Positions 11,346 to 22,686 are shown, counted from the first letter of the stretch. The stretch is 64,000 nucleotides of DNA from Perognathus longimembris pacificus (GCF_023159225.1 NC_063188.1:35330021-35394020), one strand, 5' to 3'. Translations and numbers: made by a program. The notes: generated from the sequence alone by a model not told the origin.

Positions 11346-11670
11346 AATTTACTTATATTTGTAGTTTTTAAAGTACTATGCATATCTCCAGTTTTTTCTT
11401 GCATACCTTTACATTATAAGACATATCTACATGGTTTTAATAAAAGATTCAGGACTTCAGGATGCAGGCTATTTTGTAATTTGCTTATTTTTTTAAATAT
11501 ACTTTGACATCTGCTTAATCATTATATTTAGACTCCTCATTTTATAACTGAAGAATATTCAGCACAACAGATTTACTACCAAGTACATTATTTTCTACAT
11601 GATTTCACAACATATTCTGAGCATTTTCTGAATTCTTTCTCAAGAAGCTATAGATTTAAAAACAAGATCA
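11346..11670. other. No gene seen
   Basis: AT-rich sequence, possibly worn L1 3' UTR, with no gene signal. Confidence 0.35.
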
Positions 11671-11671
11671 T

Positions 11672-11892
11672 ACAGAGCCAGAGGCTGGTGGCTTTTGCTT
11701 ATAATCCTAGCTACTCTACAGATCGTGGGTCAAAGCCAGCCTGGGCAGAAAAGTCCATGAGACTCTTCTCTCTAATAGACCAGCAAAAAGCCAGAAGTGT
11801 AGGTGTGGCTTAAAGTGGTAGACTGCCAGCCTTCGGTGAAAAAGCTGACTAAAAGCCTGAAGTTCTGAGTTCATGTCTGAGTATGGGTACAC
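11672..11892 (+). mobile_element. B1-like/Geo composite SINE
   Basis: 'ATAATCCTAGCTACTCTACA', 'AAAGCCAGCCTGGGCAGAAA' and 'GGTGTGGCTTAAAGTGGTAG' are in the usual order. Confidence 0.75.
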
Positions 11893-11904
11893 ATGCGGCT
11901 GTGC

Positions 11905-11930
11905 ACATGCGCGCACGCACACACACACGT
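11905..11930. repeat. (CA)n/(GC) microsatellite at SINE tail
   Basis: Alternating 'GCGCACGCACACACACACGT' follows the SINE tail. Confidence 0.8.
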
Positions 11931-12149
11931 CGTACAGATATTTCTTGTGCTTAAATCAGAGTCTAGACTACAACCTAACCATCTGAATTTTGTGAAAAAC
12001 ACAAGCCTTTTCAGATCTAGAAGTCCATATTTGAATACCTTTTCATGTTTCCGTATGCTCGTATCACTTTACAGAAGGCAGCTTCCCATCTCATCTCATT
12101 TATTTCTATGGTAACAAATGTATTACATGTTTAGTGAAATACATACGAA

Positions 12150-12575
12150 GAGCTGGGCTGGGCACTGGTGCCTTTCGCCTATAATCCTACCTATTCAGAT
12201 TTTTTTTTTTTTTTTGGCCAGTCCTGGGGCTTGGACTCAGGGCCTGAGCACTGTCCCTGGCTTCTTTTTGCTCAAGGCTAGCACTCTGCCACTTGAGCCA
12301 CAGCGCCACTTCTGGCCATTTTCTGTATATGTGGTGCTGGGGAATCGAACCCAGGGCCTCATGTATATGAGGCAGGCACTCTTGCTACTAGGCCAGATCC
12401 CCAGCCCCCCTATTCAGATGTTGAGATCTGAGGTCGTGGTTCAAAACCAGCTTAGACAAGGAAGTCTATGATACCCTTCTCTCCCCCAGAAGCAGTAGAG
12501 CTCAAGTAGTAGAGCACTAGCCTTGAACAAAAAATATCAGGGACAGCACTCTGAGTTCAAACTTGGGGACCATTA
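12150..12575 (+). mobile_element. B1-like/Geo composite SINE split by an IDL-Geo SINE
   Basis: The left half starts 'GGCACTGGTGCCTTTCGCCT' and stops after 'CCTATTCAGA'. The same word restarts after the inserted element ('CCTATTCAGATGTTGAGATC') and runs on into the Geo-type right half. The repeated word is the target duplication of the nested insertion. Confidence 0.82.
12200..12408 (-). mobile_element. IDL-Geo dimeric SINE nested in an older SINE
   Basis: Complete reverse copy (T-run, 'GGCCAGTCCTGGGGCTTGGA' through 'GCCAGATCCCCAGCCC'), flanked by 'CCTATTCAGA' repeats. Confidence 0.9.
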
Positions 12576-12737
12576 CACATGTACATGGATGCACACACAC
12601 ACAATACAGACCAAAGAAAGGAATATAATATTTCCTTTTACCTCTAGTCTAACTTCTGGGCTTCATTACTAGGAATATTCTTTGTATGTAACATCACACT
12701 GGTATGTATATAGTTTATTTTAAAATATTTTAGTAAA

Positions 12738-12950
12738 GGGCTGGGGATATGGCCTAGTGGTAAAGTACTCGCCTTGTATACATGAAGCCCTGGGTTCGAT
12801 TCCTCAGCACCACATATATAGAAAAAGCTAGAAGTGGTGCTGTGGCTCAAGTGGTGGAGTGCTAGCCTTGAGCAAAAAGAAGCCAGGGACAGTGCTTAGG
12901 CCCTGAGTTCAAACCCCAGGAATGGGGGGGAAAAACCCACCAAAAAACAA
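12738..12950 (+). mobile_element. IDL-Geo dimeric SINE
   Basis: Forward copy: 'GGGCTGGGGATATGGCCTAG', B box 'GGGTTCGATTCCTCAGCACC', then the Geo monomer and an A-rich tail. Confidence 0.87.
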
Positions 12951-13540
12951 AAAAATTTAGTAGAAATAAGAAGATGGCATTCTTTGGAAATATAGGAAGA
13001 GATGCAGAGGAAGATCAACTTTTGCATGTAATTTAAAAAATAACTATTTAAAGACACAGAGAACCCCTGACTATTAATTCTCATAGGCATTTAAATCTGC
13101 ACCATTGTACATTCCTTTAGATACCTCTGTAAAATGCTTAAAACAGTTTGATTTATTAGAGGTGCAATCAACATATCAAAATGATATAAAAAGCATAGCT
13201 TCCAACTTAATCTTTTACTTATGATTATCATAGCTACATATTCAAAATACGGAGGATTAATTTTCTAAGTTCTGTTTCGTCATTTATCTCAGCCACTGAA
13301 ACATAAAATACTTTCTTTAAAAGTTAGCCCTGTGATCTTCAGAAGACTGATCCCCCCCTACTCCTCCCGCAGGTGTAATCTGATCCCCCCACCTCCCCCA
13401 TTTAGAACTTTTAAAATAACTGAAGGAATGCAAAATGCAGATTTCACTCCCCTCACAGTAACAATGGCTTAGAGAAAACACAGTCCTTTTTTTTCATTTT
13501 TGAAACTAACAATCCCCTTTCTCTCACCTTTACACCAAAT
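12951..13540. other. No gene seen upstream of second GC island
   Basis: Unique AT-rich DNA. C-runs at 13350-13400 hint at GC-richer DNA related to the nearby island. Confidence 0.4.
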
Positions 13541-13559
13541 CCTCTAGAAGTCTCCGAAA

Positions 13560-13835
13560 TAACTAGCTTTTACAACAGACATTACCTCTATGCGTCTCCT
13601 CCGCCAAAGCCTCCAAGTCTGTATATAAGACAGCCCCTCCCCCAAGACTGGCCCCGCAGCGCAGCTAGCTTCCAAGCTTCTGGAGGATGCTCCGCCCCCT
13701 CTCCGTGATGAGGAAAGCTGGAGGTCCTTTCTGAGCTGGAGGCCAGTCACCAAGATAAACCAAAACACAGTTAAAGGGAAGAAATGTTCTTTTGAAAGAA
13801 CTTTCAAACGTAATGGCAACCTATGCCTGTTCAAT
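13560..13835 (-). promoter_or_regulatory. Second promoter-like island, paralogous to 5200-5520
   Basis: GC boxes ('GGGGGCGGAGC' on the minus strand near 13690, 'GGGGGAGGGGC' near 13638) are followed on the minus strand by a TATA-like 'CTTATATACAG' (13619-13629) and, about 33 bases on, an exon-like end 'GACGCATAGAG' with donor GTAATG (exon end 13586). The distal flank ('AGTTAAAGGGAAGAAATGTT', 'AATGGCAACC') aligns with the flank of the CpG island at 5440-5500 ('ACTTAAAGGGAAAACTGTTC', 'AAAGGCAACA'). It is therefore a diverged duplicate of that promoter and first exon, and could act as an alternative first exon of the same leftward gene. Expression is not shown by sequence alone. Confidence 0.55.
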
Positions 13836-14153
13836 TTCCAGTTAGATCCCTAGAGGTGTGGGATTTCCTGGAAAAGAAACAGAAAAAAGAGGTGGCAGAT
13901 CTCTTTTTCATATAATAAACATGCAGTTAAAGTAATTGCTCACATATTTTTGTGGCCTTTCTTGAACTTTATTTTTGGTAAATTTAAGTCTTATTAGTCA
14001 AGCTCTACTAAAAATAAAAGGCGTGCAAAATATCTTGGTGAGGATTGCAATGGATGAATTATTTCAGGTTGATTTATTATAATTTTTATTACAATTTTAA
14101 CCTCAGGACATATTATATCTCTCCTTTGGTTTCAGTTTCTTATTCTTCCTTTC

Positions 14154-14154
<1 letters not shown>
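13836..14154. other. No gene seen
   Basis: AT-rich unique sequence. Confidence 0.4.

Positions 14155-14155
<1 letters not shown>

Positions 14156-14205
<50 letters not shown>
14156..14205. repeat. (TG)n microsatellite
   Basis: About 24 uninterrupted TG dinucleotides. Confidence 0.97.
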
Positions 14206-14208
<3 letters not shown>

Positions 14209-14310
14209 CAGGGCTTCTGTATTTTGTCCAGGTTTACAGTTGACCTCGAACTCCTGATCCTCCTGCTTTGTTTCCAAGTGATATGACAGCACCACCACTT
14301 CTGGCTAATC
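14206..14310 (-). mobile_element. B1 (7SL-derived) SINE monomer
   Basis: 'AAGACAGGGCTTCTGTATTT', 'GACCTCGAACTCCTGATCCT' and 'CTCCTGCTTTGTTTCCAAGT' follow the reverse B1/Alu order. No Geo half is attached. Confidence 0.7.
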
Positions 14311-14462
14311 AGATCATTTCTAAGCAAAACCCCTCCAAGTATGATTATACTGAAATTGGAAACAAATATGCATAAGACTATAACAAGCCAAATTAAATGC
14401 TCACCCATAAGTGTAAAAGTGGTTTTAAATGCAAGTGATTGGACAAACAAAAATATCCTAAG

Positions 14463-14685
14463 AGCCAGGTACTGGTGGATCACGCCTGTAATCTTAGCTA
14501 CTCAGGAGGCTGAGATTGTGGTTTGAAGCCAGCCCAGTCAGTAAAGTCTATGATACTCCAATAAAATACTCAGAAAAAGCTGGAAGTGGAACTGTGGCTC
14601 AATTGGTAGAGCACTAGCCTTGAGCAAAACAAGCTCAGGGATAGTACCCAAACCCAAAGTTTAAGACCACAGACCGGAAAAAAAA
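14463..14685 (+). mobile_element. B1-like/Geo composite SINE
   Basis: Clear copy: 'GGATCACGCCTGTAATCTTA', 'TAGCTACTCAGGAGGCTGAG', 'GAACTGTGGCTCAATTGGTA' and an A-rich tail. Confidence 0.82.
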
Positions 14686-14899
14686 TCCTGAGAAAGAAAT
14701 GCATGAGAGCAGCAAGGAATTTACAAGGCTCTTCCTTAGTCTTAACATTTATTTCCTTAGGAAGGAAACTAAAGCAGGTCAGCTTCAGGGCCCTCTATGC
14801 TCCTACATCAGAAGGCTGATGGATAACTTTAGTTCTTTGAGTCTCATTTCATTCTTGCATACTAAGCAATTCATCACCATTTCCCCTTTCCTTGCTTTT

Positions 14900-15113
14900 T
14901 TTTACTTTTTTGCCAGTCCTGGGGCTTGAACTCAGGGCCTGGGCATTGTCCCTGAGCTTCTTTTGCTCAAGGCTAGCACTCTAGCATGAGCCACAGTGCT
15001 ACTTCTTGAGTTTTCTGTGTATGTGGTACTGAGGACTGGTACTGAGGAATTGAACCTAGCACTTTGTGCATGCTAGGCAAGCACTCTACCACTAAGCCAC
15101 ATTCCGAGTCCCT
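14900..15113 (-). mobile_element. IDL-Geo dimeric SINE
   Basis: Reverse copy from 'TTGCCAGTCCTGGGGCTTGA' to 'CCACATTCCGAGTCCC', with a small internal duplication near 15030. Confidence 0.83.
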
Positions 15114-15357
15114 TGCTTCCCCTCTTAAAGCTAGCATTTTTGTTTCATCTGTCTTTTTAAAAATCACAATTTGTTCATTATTTTCCAGATAAGACCACTG
15201 TAGACTTTTGTGTGGCCACTAACATCTCAAAATCTATAGTAGCAAATCATATTACCCACTGTTTAACTGGGAAATGAATACAGTTTAGATTAACTCTAAC
15301 ACAGTGATGGGAATTCTTGCCTGACTATGCTTGGGGCTCTTTCAGCACTCGTGGCAC

Positions 15358-15600
15358 TATTTTTTTTTTGGCTGACCCCCGGCTTGAACTTGACCTGGGC
15401 GCTATCCTTGAGCTTCTTTTTGCTCAAGGCTAGTGCTCTACCACTTGAGCCACTGCACCACTTCTTGCTGTTTCTGAATGGTTTAGTGGTGATAAGAGTG
15501 TCATGGACTTTCCTGCCCATGCTGACTTTGAACTATGACTCCCTGATCTCAGCTTCCAGAGTAGCTAGGATTACAAACATGAGCCACCAATGTCTGGTTT
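15358..15600 (-). mobile_element. B1-like/Geo composite SINE
   Basis: Reverse copy: T-run, 'TTGAGCTTCTTTTTGCTCAA', 'GAGTAGCTAGGATTACAAAC'. Confidence 0.8.
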
Positions 15601-15824
15601 ATATGGCTCTTGTTTTGGTATCACAGTTCCTTACTAATTTATTTGTTTCCAGCCTTATTGGTGTGTAACTGGCACATAAAAATTGTGTGTTCAAGATGTA
15701 TGAGGCAATGATCTAAAATATGTGTGTGTGTGTATTGCAAAGTGCTCACCTCAATCAAACTGACATTTCTACCACCATACATAGTTGTCTTATAGCAAAT
15801 TTCAAACATACTACAATTTTTTAA

Positions 15825-16035
15825 TATTTTATTTTTGGTGGTACTTGTGCTTGAACTCAAAGCCTACATTTGCTTGACACATGCTCTTCACTGAGCCAGG
15901 CCTCCAATCCTTTTTCGTACTGGTTATTTTAAGACAGGACCTTGCCTTTTGCCCAGGCATGTGCTTGGATCGTGGTTCTCCTATTTCATGCTTCTTTTCA
16001 TGGTTGGAATGACAGGTGCATAGAACCACCCCCAG
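15825..16035 (-). mobile_element. Composite SINE, diverged
   Basis: Reverse tRNA-like half ('GTGGTACTTGTGCTTGAACT') joined to a B1-like half ('AAGACAGGACCTTGCCTTTT', 'GGAATGACAGGTGCATAGAA'). Confidence 0.6.
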
Positions 16036-16399
16036 TTTCTACTGAGGAGATGGAAGCTGAAGAAATTTTTTGCATGTACTGACTTAGTACTATGACCTTC
16101 TTGTTTCTGCTGTGTACACAGCTGGGATAAAAAGGGTCTCACAAACTTTATACCTACGCTAGCCTTAAACTGTCACCTTTCTGATAGTATACTCCTGAGT
16201 GATCGGGATCACAATTTGTGTACCACCGTGTGCGGCTTATACTACAACATTCCTAACCAGAGTCACCTTACTGTGCATTATTAATTCTCCCATAAGTGAA
16301 AGTTAGTCCCCTTGGACTAACATCTTTTCATAGCTCTTAATCCTAGAATAATCCCAATCTCTGGTATCATATTTTATTTGATACATTTATTGATTGGTT
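16036..16399. other. Mostly unique; possible worn SINE
   Basis: 16080-16240 carries weak reversed B1-like wording ('GATCGGGATCACAATTTGTG'). No gene. Confidence 0.4.
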
Positions 16400-16615
16400 T
16401 ATTTAATGTCTGTACTAGGACTTGAATTCAAGTCTTCTTGTTTAGCATTTTCCACTCCTGGCTGGTACTCTATCACTTTCAGCACACAACCCTTCCTAGC
16501 TTTCTGTTAATTAACTAGAGATAAGGATCTCTCATATTTGTCTGTTTAGGCTGGCTTTAAAACAAGATCCTCTAGATCTCAGCCTCCTGAATAGTTAAGA
16601 TTGCAGAGGAGAGCT
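16400..16615 (-). mobile_element. B1-like/Geo composite SINE
   Basis: 'TGTACTAGGACTTGAATTCA', 'TCCTGGCTGGTACTCTATCA' and 'CAGCCTCCTGAATAGTTAAG' are in reverse order. Confidence 0.68.
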
Positions 16616-16935
16616 GTTTGGATTTATATTCCCTTGATGACTTGTGATGTTGAATATCTTTTTATGTTCCTGTTGTCTATTTATGTTTTCTTTGGAAAAA
16701 TAGCTATTTAAACTCTTTACCTATTTTAAATTGATTTACTTGGGTTTTTTTGTTTTTGCTTTCTTTTTTATTCTATTGCATTAATATACTTTCGAAGATA
16801 GATGGTTTGTAAGTATTTTCTTTTGTTGGAAGTCTTTTCATTTTGTTTCTTTCCCTGTGCAGACATGTTTTAGTTTGATGTAGTCTCACTTTTTCATCTA
16901 CATGACTTCTCAAACAAAGTTCCCTTGAGAGCTCC
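16616..16935 (-). mobile_element. Old L1 ORF2 3' fragment
   Basis: Characteristic reversed mammalian L1 wording, 'CTTGATGACTTGTGATGTTG', 'TGTCTATTTATGTTTTCTTT', 'AGTCTTTTCATTTTGTTTCT'. Older and more diverged than the copies at 25 and 51 kb. Confidence 0.65.
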
Positions 16936-16965
16936 ATATTATTAGTATTAATAGTAGTAGTAGTG

Positions 16966-16971
16966 TTGTGT

Positions 16972-17008
<37 letters not shown>
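16966..17008. repeat. (TG)n microsatellite
   Basis: TG run with one interruption. Confidence 0.92.
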
Positions 17009-17011
<3 letters not shown>

Positions 17012-17196
17012 CCTGAGACTTGAACTAGAATTTTACTCAATGCTAGCACTCTACAGCTTCACTTCCAGCTTTTTGGCAGTTAATTGTAGATGAGTCCCAT
17101 GGACTTTCCTGCTCAGAGTGGCTTTGAACTATGATCTCCAGCTCTCAGACCTTTGAGTAGGATTTACAAGCATGAGCCACCAGCACCTGACATTCC
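17009..17196 (-). mobile_element. B1-like/Geo composite SINE
   Basis: Reverse copy whose tail abuts the TG run; 'CAATGCTAGCACTCTACAGC' through 'TACAAGCATGAGCCACCAGC'. Confidence 0.72.
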
Positions 17197-17223
17197 ATAT
17201 TATTTAAAAAATGAAAGTTTCTA

Positions 17224-17448
17224 CCAAGCACTGGTGGTGGCTCATGCCTGTGATCCTTGATTTCAAGAGGCTGAGTCACAAAGGAGTGTGATTTGAAGCC
17301 AAGCCAGGCAGAAAAGTCTGCAAAACTCTAGATCCAGTTTATTAGTAAAAAGCCAGAGTGGAGAGACACAGCTCAAGTGGCAAAGCTCCATCAGGGAGCA
17401 ACAAACTGGTTAAAGCATTTAGGCCCCTAGCTCAAACATCTGTATGGG
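17224..17448 (+). mobile_element. B1-like/Geo composite SINE
   Basis: 'GGCTCATGCCTGTGATCCTT', 'AAGCCAGAGTGGAGAGACAC' and 'CCCCTAGCTCAAACATCTGT' are in forward order. Confidence 0.75.
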
Positions 17449-18207
17449 AAGAAAGAAAAATCTCATTACTTTACTGAAATTCTAAGCAGTTATTATTCAT
17501 GAGCATCTGGGAAAATTGTCAAACCAGTCCTGCAAATGTGCATCAAGAAACCAAGAAACTAAGAAAATACATGGCTTACTGAAGCATAGTGATACCACCC
17601 ACAGAGAAGTAATGAACTTTTTTTTTAGAGATCACAAAACCTTGAGGAACACTGGCATTCAGAACAACATGGTCCTTCCCTGAGGAGTTGTTTTTTATGT
17701 TTGTTAATATTTTCCCCTCTTTCATTTTAAAACACAATTAAAGACTCATTAAATATAGCAAATATACAAAATGTTGAAAATGCAAATATTGAAATGGATG
17801 AGGAACAAATGTAAGATTCACACAAAGATGATTACAGGAGTGTAAATTAGAACTGACATTTCAGGAAATGTTTGGGCTTTATTCCCTGAAGCTAAACATT
17901 ATGGAGGTCAACCGAAGGCCATTTAGGGCTTGAAGTTGAAGAACAGCATGTCCAAGTTGATAGCTGAGAAACCTGTGGGTGCTCCAGAGTGTACCTAAGA
18001 CCATCTGTTGGTGCATAGGAAATGAATGTTCAAAATTCACTTTTCTCATTTTCATTTGTTTTATAAATATGTTTTAAATGCATCAAATAAGATGAAAGGC
18101 ATAATATACTTATGAAACATCAAATTGTTGGGGTGAATATCCATTTATCCTTTCAAGAAACAGAAATTTGTCATGGAGAATGTCTATTCTATCTAACGAC
18201 TTTTTAT
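17449..18207. other. No gene seen
   Basis: Unique AT-rich DNA. Confidence 0.45.
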
Positions 18208-18208
18208 T

Positions 18209-18246
<38 letters not shown>

Positions 18247-18247
18247 T
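18208..18247. repeat. (TG)n microsatellite
   Basis: About 18 TG dinucleotides. The ORFs crossing it are composition artefacts. Confidence 0.95.
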
Positions 18248-18540
18248 GTACTGGTTCTTGCAAATTTCACACAATGCCATCAAATATGTGGGCATATAGT
18301 TACTGTTTTGACTCTAGCATTACAAAACCCAAATTTTAATGCTAACAATGACTGTGCTTTTCTCTTATATCAACCTAAATTTACTTTCTAAATTCTCTAA
18401 ATAACCTTAAGACACTGAAAATAATGAGTGAAAAATTTTAGATATCTAGAAAATTCCAAGAAATATCAAAATTCATAAACAATGTATCAAGCATGTCAAG
18501 ATGCAGAACAACAACATTATGTTATTTATAAATAAATCCT

Positions 18541-18815
18541 ATCTTCCATCCTCCTTCCTGCCTTCTTCTCTCTTTGTCCCTCCGTCCTGCCCTCACTCTC
18601 TCCCTTCCCTTCTCTTCCCTTTCCCCCTTCCCTTTCCTCCCCTCCCCTTCCCTCCCCTTCCCCTCCCTTCCCCTCCCTCCCTCCCTCCCTCCCTCCTTCC
18701 CTCCCTCCCTCCCTCCTTTCCTTCCTTCCTTCCTTCCTTCCTTCCTTCCTTCCTTCCTTCCTTCCTTCCTTCCTTCCTTCCTTCCTTCCTTCTTTCTCTT
18801 TTCTTTCTTTCCCCT
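18541..18815. repeat. Polypyrimidine (CCCT)n/(CCTT)n tract
   Basis: About 275 bases that are almost pure pyrimidine on the plus strand: CCCT-type variants to 18700, a CCCTCC run, then near-perfect CCTT to about 18790. All four ORFs reported across it are Lys/Glu/Arg or Pro/Ser low-complexity artefacts. Confidence 0.97.
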
Positions 18816-18817
18816 TT

Positions 18818-19018
18818 TAAGCACCAGTATCTCATTCTTATAATTCTAGGTATTCAGGGGGCTGAGATTTGTGAATCACTGAAGCAAGCCCAGGCAGACA
18901 AATTATCAAGACTCATTTCCAATTTATCAACAAAAAGCTGGAAGTGAAGGTGTGGTTTAAGTAGTAAGAGTACCAGCCATCAAGCTCTAGAGTTCAAAAC
19001 CTAGTAGTAGCACATAAA
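18818..19018 (+). mobile_element. B1-like/Geo composite SINE
   Basis: 'GCACCAGTATCTCATTCTTA', 'AAAAAGCTGGAAGTGAAGGT' and 'GAGTTCAAAACCTAGTAGTA', abutting the pyrimidine tract. Confidence 0.7.
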
Positions 19019-20270
19019 AGAAATTTCTTTTTATAAAGTTCAAAATAAAATGAAGAAATCAATATTATATATATATCATCTAATATGAAAAGAGATTAAT
19101 TATGTATTATATCTTTCTTTGTTATTTGGATCACTTTATTTCAAAACACACATATTGGTTTAAATAGTAGTTTGGGAATACAGGGAAAGAGTAAATGAAA
19201 AGAAAAAAAGAAAAATGATCTTAGAATATGCCATCAATCCTCATAATGCAATAATATGATTTTTTAAATTTTTCATGTATTCCATCAGCACAGGACAAGA
19301 TTTTCTTTCCTGTGTTTAGATTTTCTCTGCAGAGGACTCCCCTTGTATCCTTTTATATTGCCATATCACACTCATATATTCTCAAATTCAGAAAAAGCTG
19401 TGATTTCTATTTGTTGAGCTTCTTTCTGCTATATTTGTCTTAAACATTTTATGTTCATGACAATGAGGAAATCATGAATAAAACTTTTCTTTAAGCTACC
19501 TGTATTGTCATTTTATTTGAGCAGCCAGTTTTCCCTAATAGCCTCTTTTATTTTCTTACCCCAAACCCAAACCTAAACTTAGAATAATAAAACTGTTGAG
19601 GTGTCTTTACACTCAAATCATCTTTGGCAGTTTCCAGATGGCAAGAAAGCAACACAAATGCCTTACTCCATTGACTTATAAAGAGCACATTTAAGTATAG
19701 TTTGTGTGCTCCATTTAGACCCACAGTATTAGAAAAACTACTACCTTTTACATATTTCTTGTGGAAAAATTGTCAAAAAGAGGAAAATTAACTTCTAAAT
19801 TAATTTGATAGAGCTACAGGATGAATGTTATAAACATTTCATTATAGGAGAAAGCATGCTCTTATTCATAGGAAGGCAAAACAGATTTTTTACAAATTTA
19901 TGTACAAAATCATATTCTCAGATTCTTTTTCCTTGCTTCTTAATTATAGCCTTCACTTTATGAGAAAGTTTTAAATGCTCTACAGATTTGTCATTCCAAA
20001 CCATAAAATATTCTGATACATATTTATGACAATTATTGCCTGAGTCCTTAACAACAAAAGGTTCTGGCAAGGCCTATATTTATGTATTACATACAACAGG
20101 GAAGTCAGTGCTACTCCATTCTCGTATATTCAACAATCTTAATCAATTAGTCCATTCCTGTCATTCCTACATACCTCTACTTAAGGTTCAAGGTATCTGC
20201 TTCAATCTATACATCAGGGGTTCGGAATTATGAAAGAAAAATGATTAGTTTCAAAATACTCTATTTTATG
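19019..20270. other. No gene seen
   Basis: AT-rich unique DNA with no supported exon, RNA gene or recognisable repeat. Confidence 0.45.
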
Positions 20271-20271
20271 A

Positions 20272-20385
20272 AGTGTTGCTGTGGCTCAAGTGGTAGAGTG
20301 CTAGCCTTGAGCTGAAGCGCTCGGGGACAGCACCCCGACCCAGAGTTTAAGCCCCTTGACTGACATCCCCTCCTCCCAAAAAAGA
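20272..20385 (+). mobile_element. Geo right-monomer SINE
   Basis: 'TGTTGCTGTGGCTCAAGTGG' through 'CAGAGTTTAAGCCCCTTGAC'. Only the right monomer is present, immediately upstream of a full dimer. Confidence 0.7.
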
Positions 20386-20403
20386 AAGAAAAGGTCAGTT
20401 TGT

Positions 20404-20605
20404 GGGCTGGGAATATGGTCTTGTGGCAAGAGTGCTTGCCTCCTACACATGAAGCTCTTGGTTCGATTCCCCAGCACCACATATATGGCAAACGGCCAGA
20501 AGGGGCGCTGTGGCTCAGGTGGCAGAGTGCTAGCCTTAAGTGGGAAGAAGCCAGGGAAGGTGCTCAGGCCCTGAGTCTAAGGCCGAGGACTGGCCAAAAA
20601 AAAAA
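20404..20605 (+). mobile_element. IDL-Geo dimeric SINE
   Basis: Forward, well-preserved dimer: 'GGGCTGGGAATATGGTCTTG', 'GGTTCGATTCCCCAGCACCA', Geo monomer, 'GAGGACTGGCC' and A-tail. Confidence 0.9.
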
Positions 20606-22350
20606 GACAAATGTTACATTTAAAGATAAAATCATTTATTCTTAATTAGATTCTTAATCATAATGTCCAAAAATTGCTCTCAAGAAATTAATACTTCGTA
20701 TTTTTCAGTCCTTGTTTTATAGATAGCAAAGACTGTCTCTTTCTAGAAGGAAATTATGAAGGGCTTCAGACAATACGATATTGCCTCACGGTAATCCGTG
20801 TAGAGAACAGAGATCAATTTCTCGGTCTATATTTTCTACTTTGGGTAAAGGTAAGCTCATTAATTGGTACAGAACATGTATAGATTAATCAGAACCATTT
20901 AAAATAGAAAACTGTATTGTTTTCCTCATTGTTCTATAAAAGTTAACGGGAGTACGAAGTTTCTAGTGAAAGGTTTGGTAATATTGCCATAAGGAGATGC
21001 GTGTATATTTCGTAACACTTGATATATGCATGTAATAAATCCAGATACCTAGGAGAAAGTATACTTTAAACTCCCAGGTTCATGGATAAAACAAGCTTAC
21101 TTTTATTTATTTATTATCTTCTCTTTCATTAAAAACCTTTTATATTAGTTATACAATGAGGTATTTCATTATTACATCTCCACACATGTTTACACCAGAT
21201 TCCAATCACTCTCACCTAATTTATTTTTACAACTGTTTTACTTTGGAAGTTTATTTGCAAATTTGTCCTATGTGTTTGAAACTGAGGCATAATATTAATG
21301 AATAAGTGTTAATTTTGCTGGCAAATATGATCATAATAACAATTTATGAAGTGATTCTATGTCTAATTCTATCTACATTTAAGTAATTTTAAATGCTTAA
21401 TCAAACAAAACCATATACGAATGACTATTGCTTTTGTGAAGGAAAGAGACCCATCCCAAAAGGATAGTTTATCAATCTGGTAAACTATACCCTCTGAAGC
21501 TTGATTTCAGCTTCAAAAACATAACTATCAGTAAATTCTTTTTTGACTCTGTCAGCTTTGTTTCATGCTTTCCACTTAGATGCTCCTATTATGGAAGAAA
21601 ACTTTTTTTATCTCAAGCAGAGATATTCTTCACATTGTACTCCCTCAGTGTGCTGTTTTGTTTTTTTTTAATCTTCTTATAATCAGCATGTACTGTACTG
21701 TCCTGATCTTTTGTAATTACTGGCAGGAACATTATGTGTTTGAGGCTTTATGAAAGAAAAATGTCTAAATTGTAATAAACTCTACTTGTTTATGTAAGCA
21801 CTCTTAGTCTTCCAATTTCTAACCCTTTTATTTCAATGTCCTTTCTACCCAGCCATTTCTACTCTTTAAGTGTTTTGTTGTCTTGCTGTTTTCAAGGGTG
21901 GTGAATTAATAAGTATATCTAAAGCCAATTTTTTAGAGGTTATAAAAGTATGTAACAATTCATAAGACACAGGCCTTGACCAATCCAAATACTGATTGGA
22001 GAATAAGTAATCATAAGAAGGCACACCAGGCAAGTGTCAGCCCATCTTAACTCTAAAAAACAAAAAAGAAAAAATAAGTACTAAAGTTGAACTCCAGAAT
22101 CCTAAGAAAGGCAAATTAGTTTGTGTGTCACTGTCAAGGAAAAAAAGGGCAAGAAACAGCTGGTCTAATGAGTAGAACTGTGCTGATACAGATCTGAGAT
22201 TCCCATTCTCTCTGGGGCTCTGGAGCAGGAACTCAGCCTTGTTACAGTGCTGTTATATATTGTTGAATTACTAGTGACGTAAATGTTAAGCCTCTGTTCT
22301 AAGCACCCCTTTTAATGTTTTTTTCTTCTGTTTAATAAGGTATGATTTTG
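20606..22350. other. No gene seen
   Basis: AT-rich unique sequence. 21100-21250 has a faint L1-tail flavour ('TTATTACATCTCCACACATG') but not enough to call. Confidence 0.4.
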
Positions 22351-22686
22351 GGCACTGGTGTCATTTTTTTCTTTTTGCCATACAAGATTCTGAATTGTAG
22401 ATGACCCTGTAGCTTTGTCCATTCAAGTCAGAAGGGGAACATTCCTGGCAACCCAACAAAAGGACTGTAGCTGGTGCAAACACAGTTCTCCATTTGCATG
22501 AGGGACTGTACATTGGCACAAATACAGTCTTTCACTGGATGAAAGCCTGCCATGATATAACCAGCAGAAACCCTTTCTGGCCATTTAAACAGGCTGTTCA
22601 CATCATTTTGTGAGCCAGCCAAGAGACACGCTTGTCTACTCTCTGATGTTGCAAAAGGCCTTCCTAGTGTTCTTTTCTTTCCTACT

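Noticed and set aside
14153..14483. 109-residue minus-strand ORF
   Set aside because: Ends in a Thr-His run from the TG microsatellite and crosses a B1 SINE.
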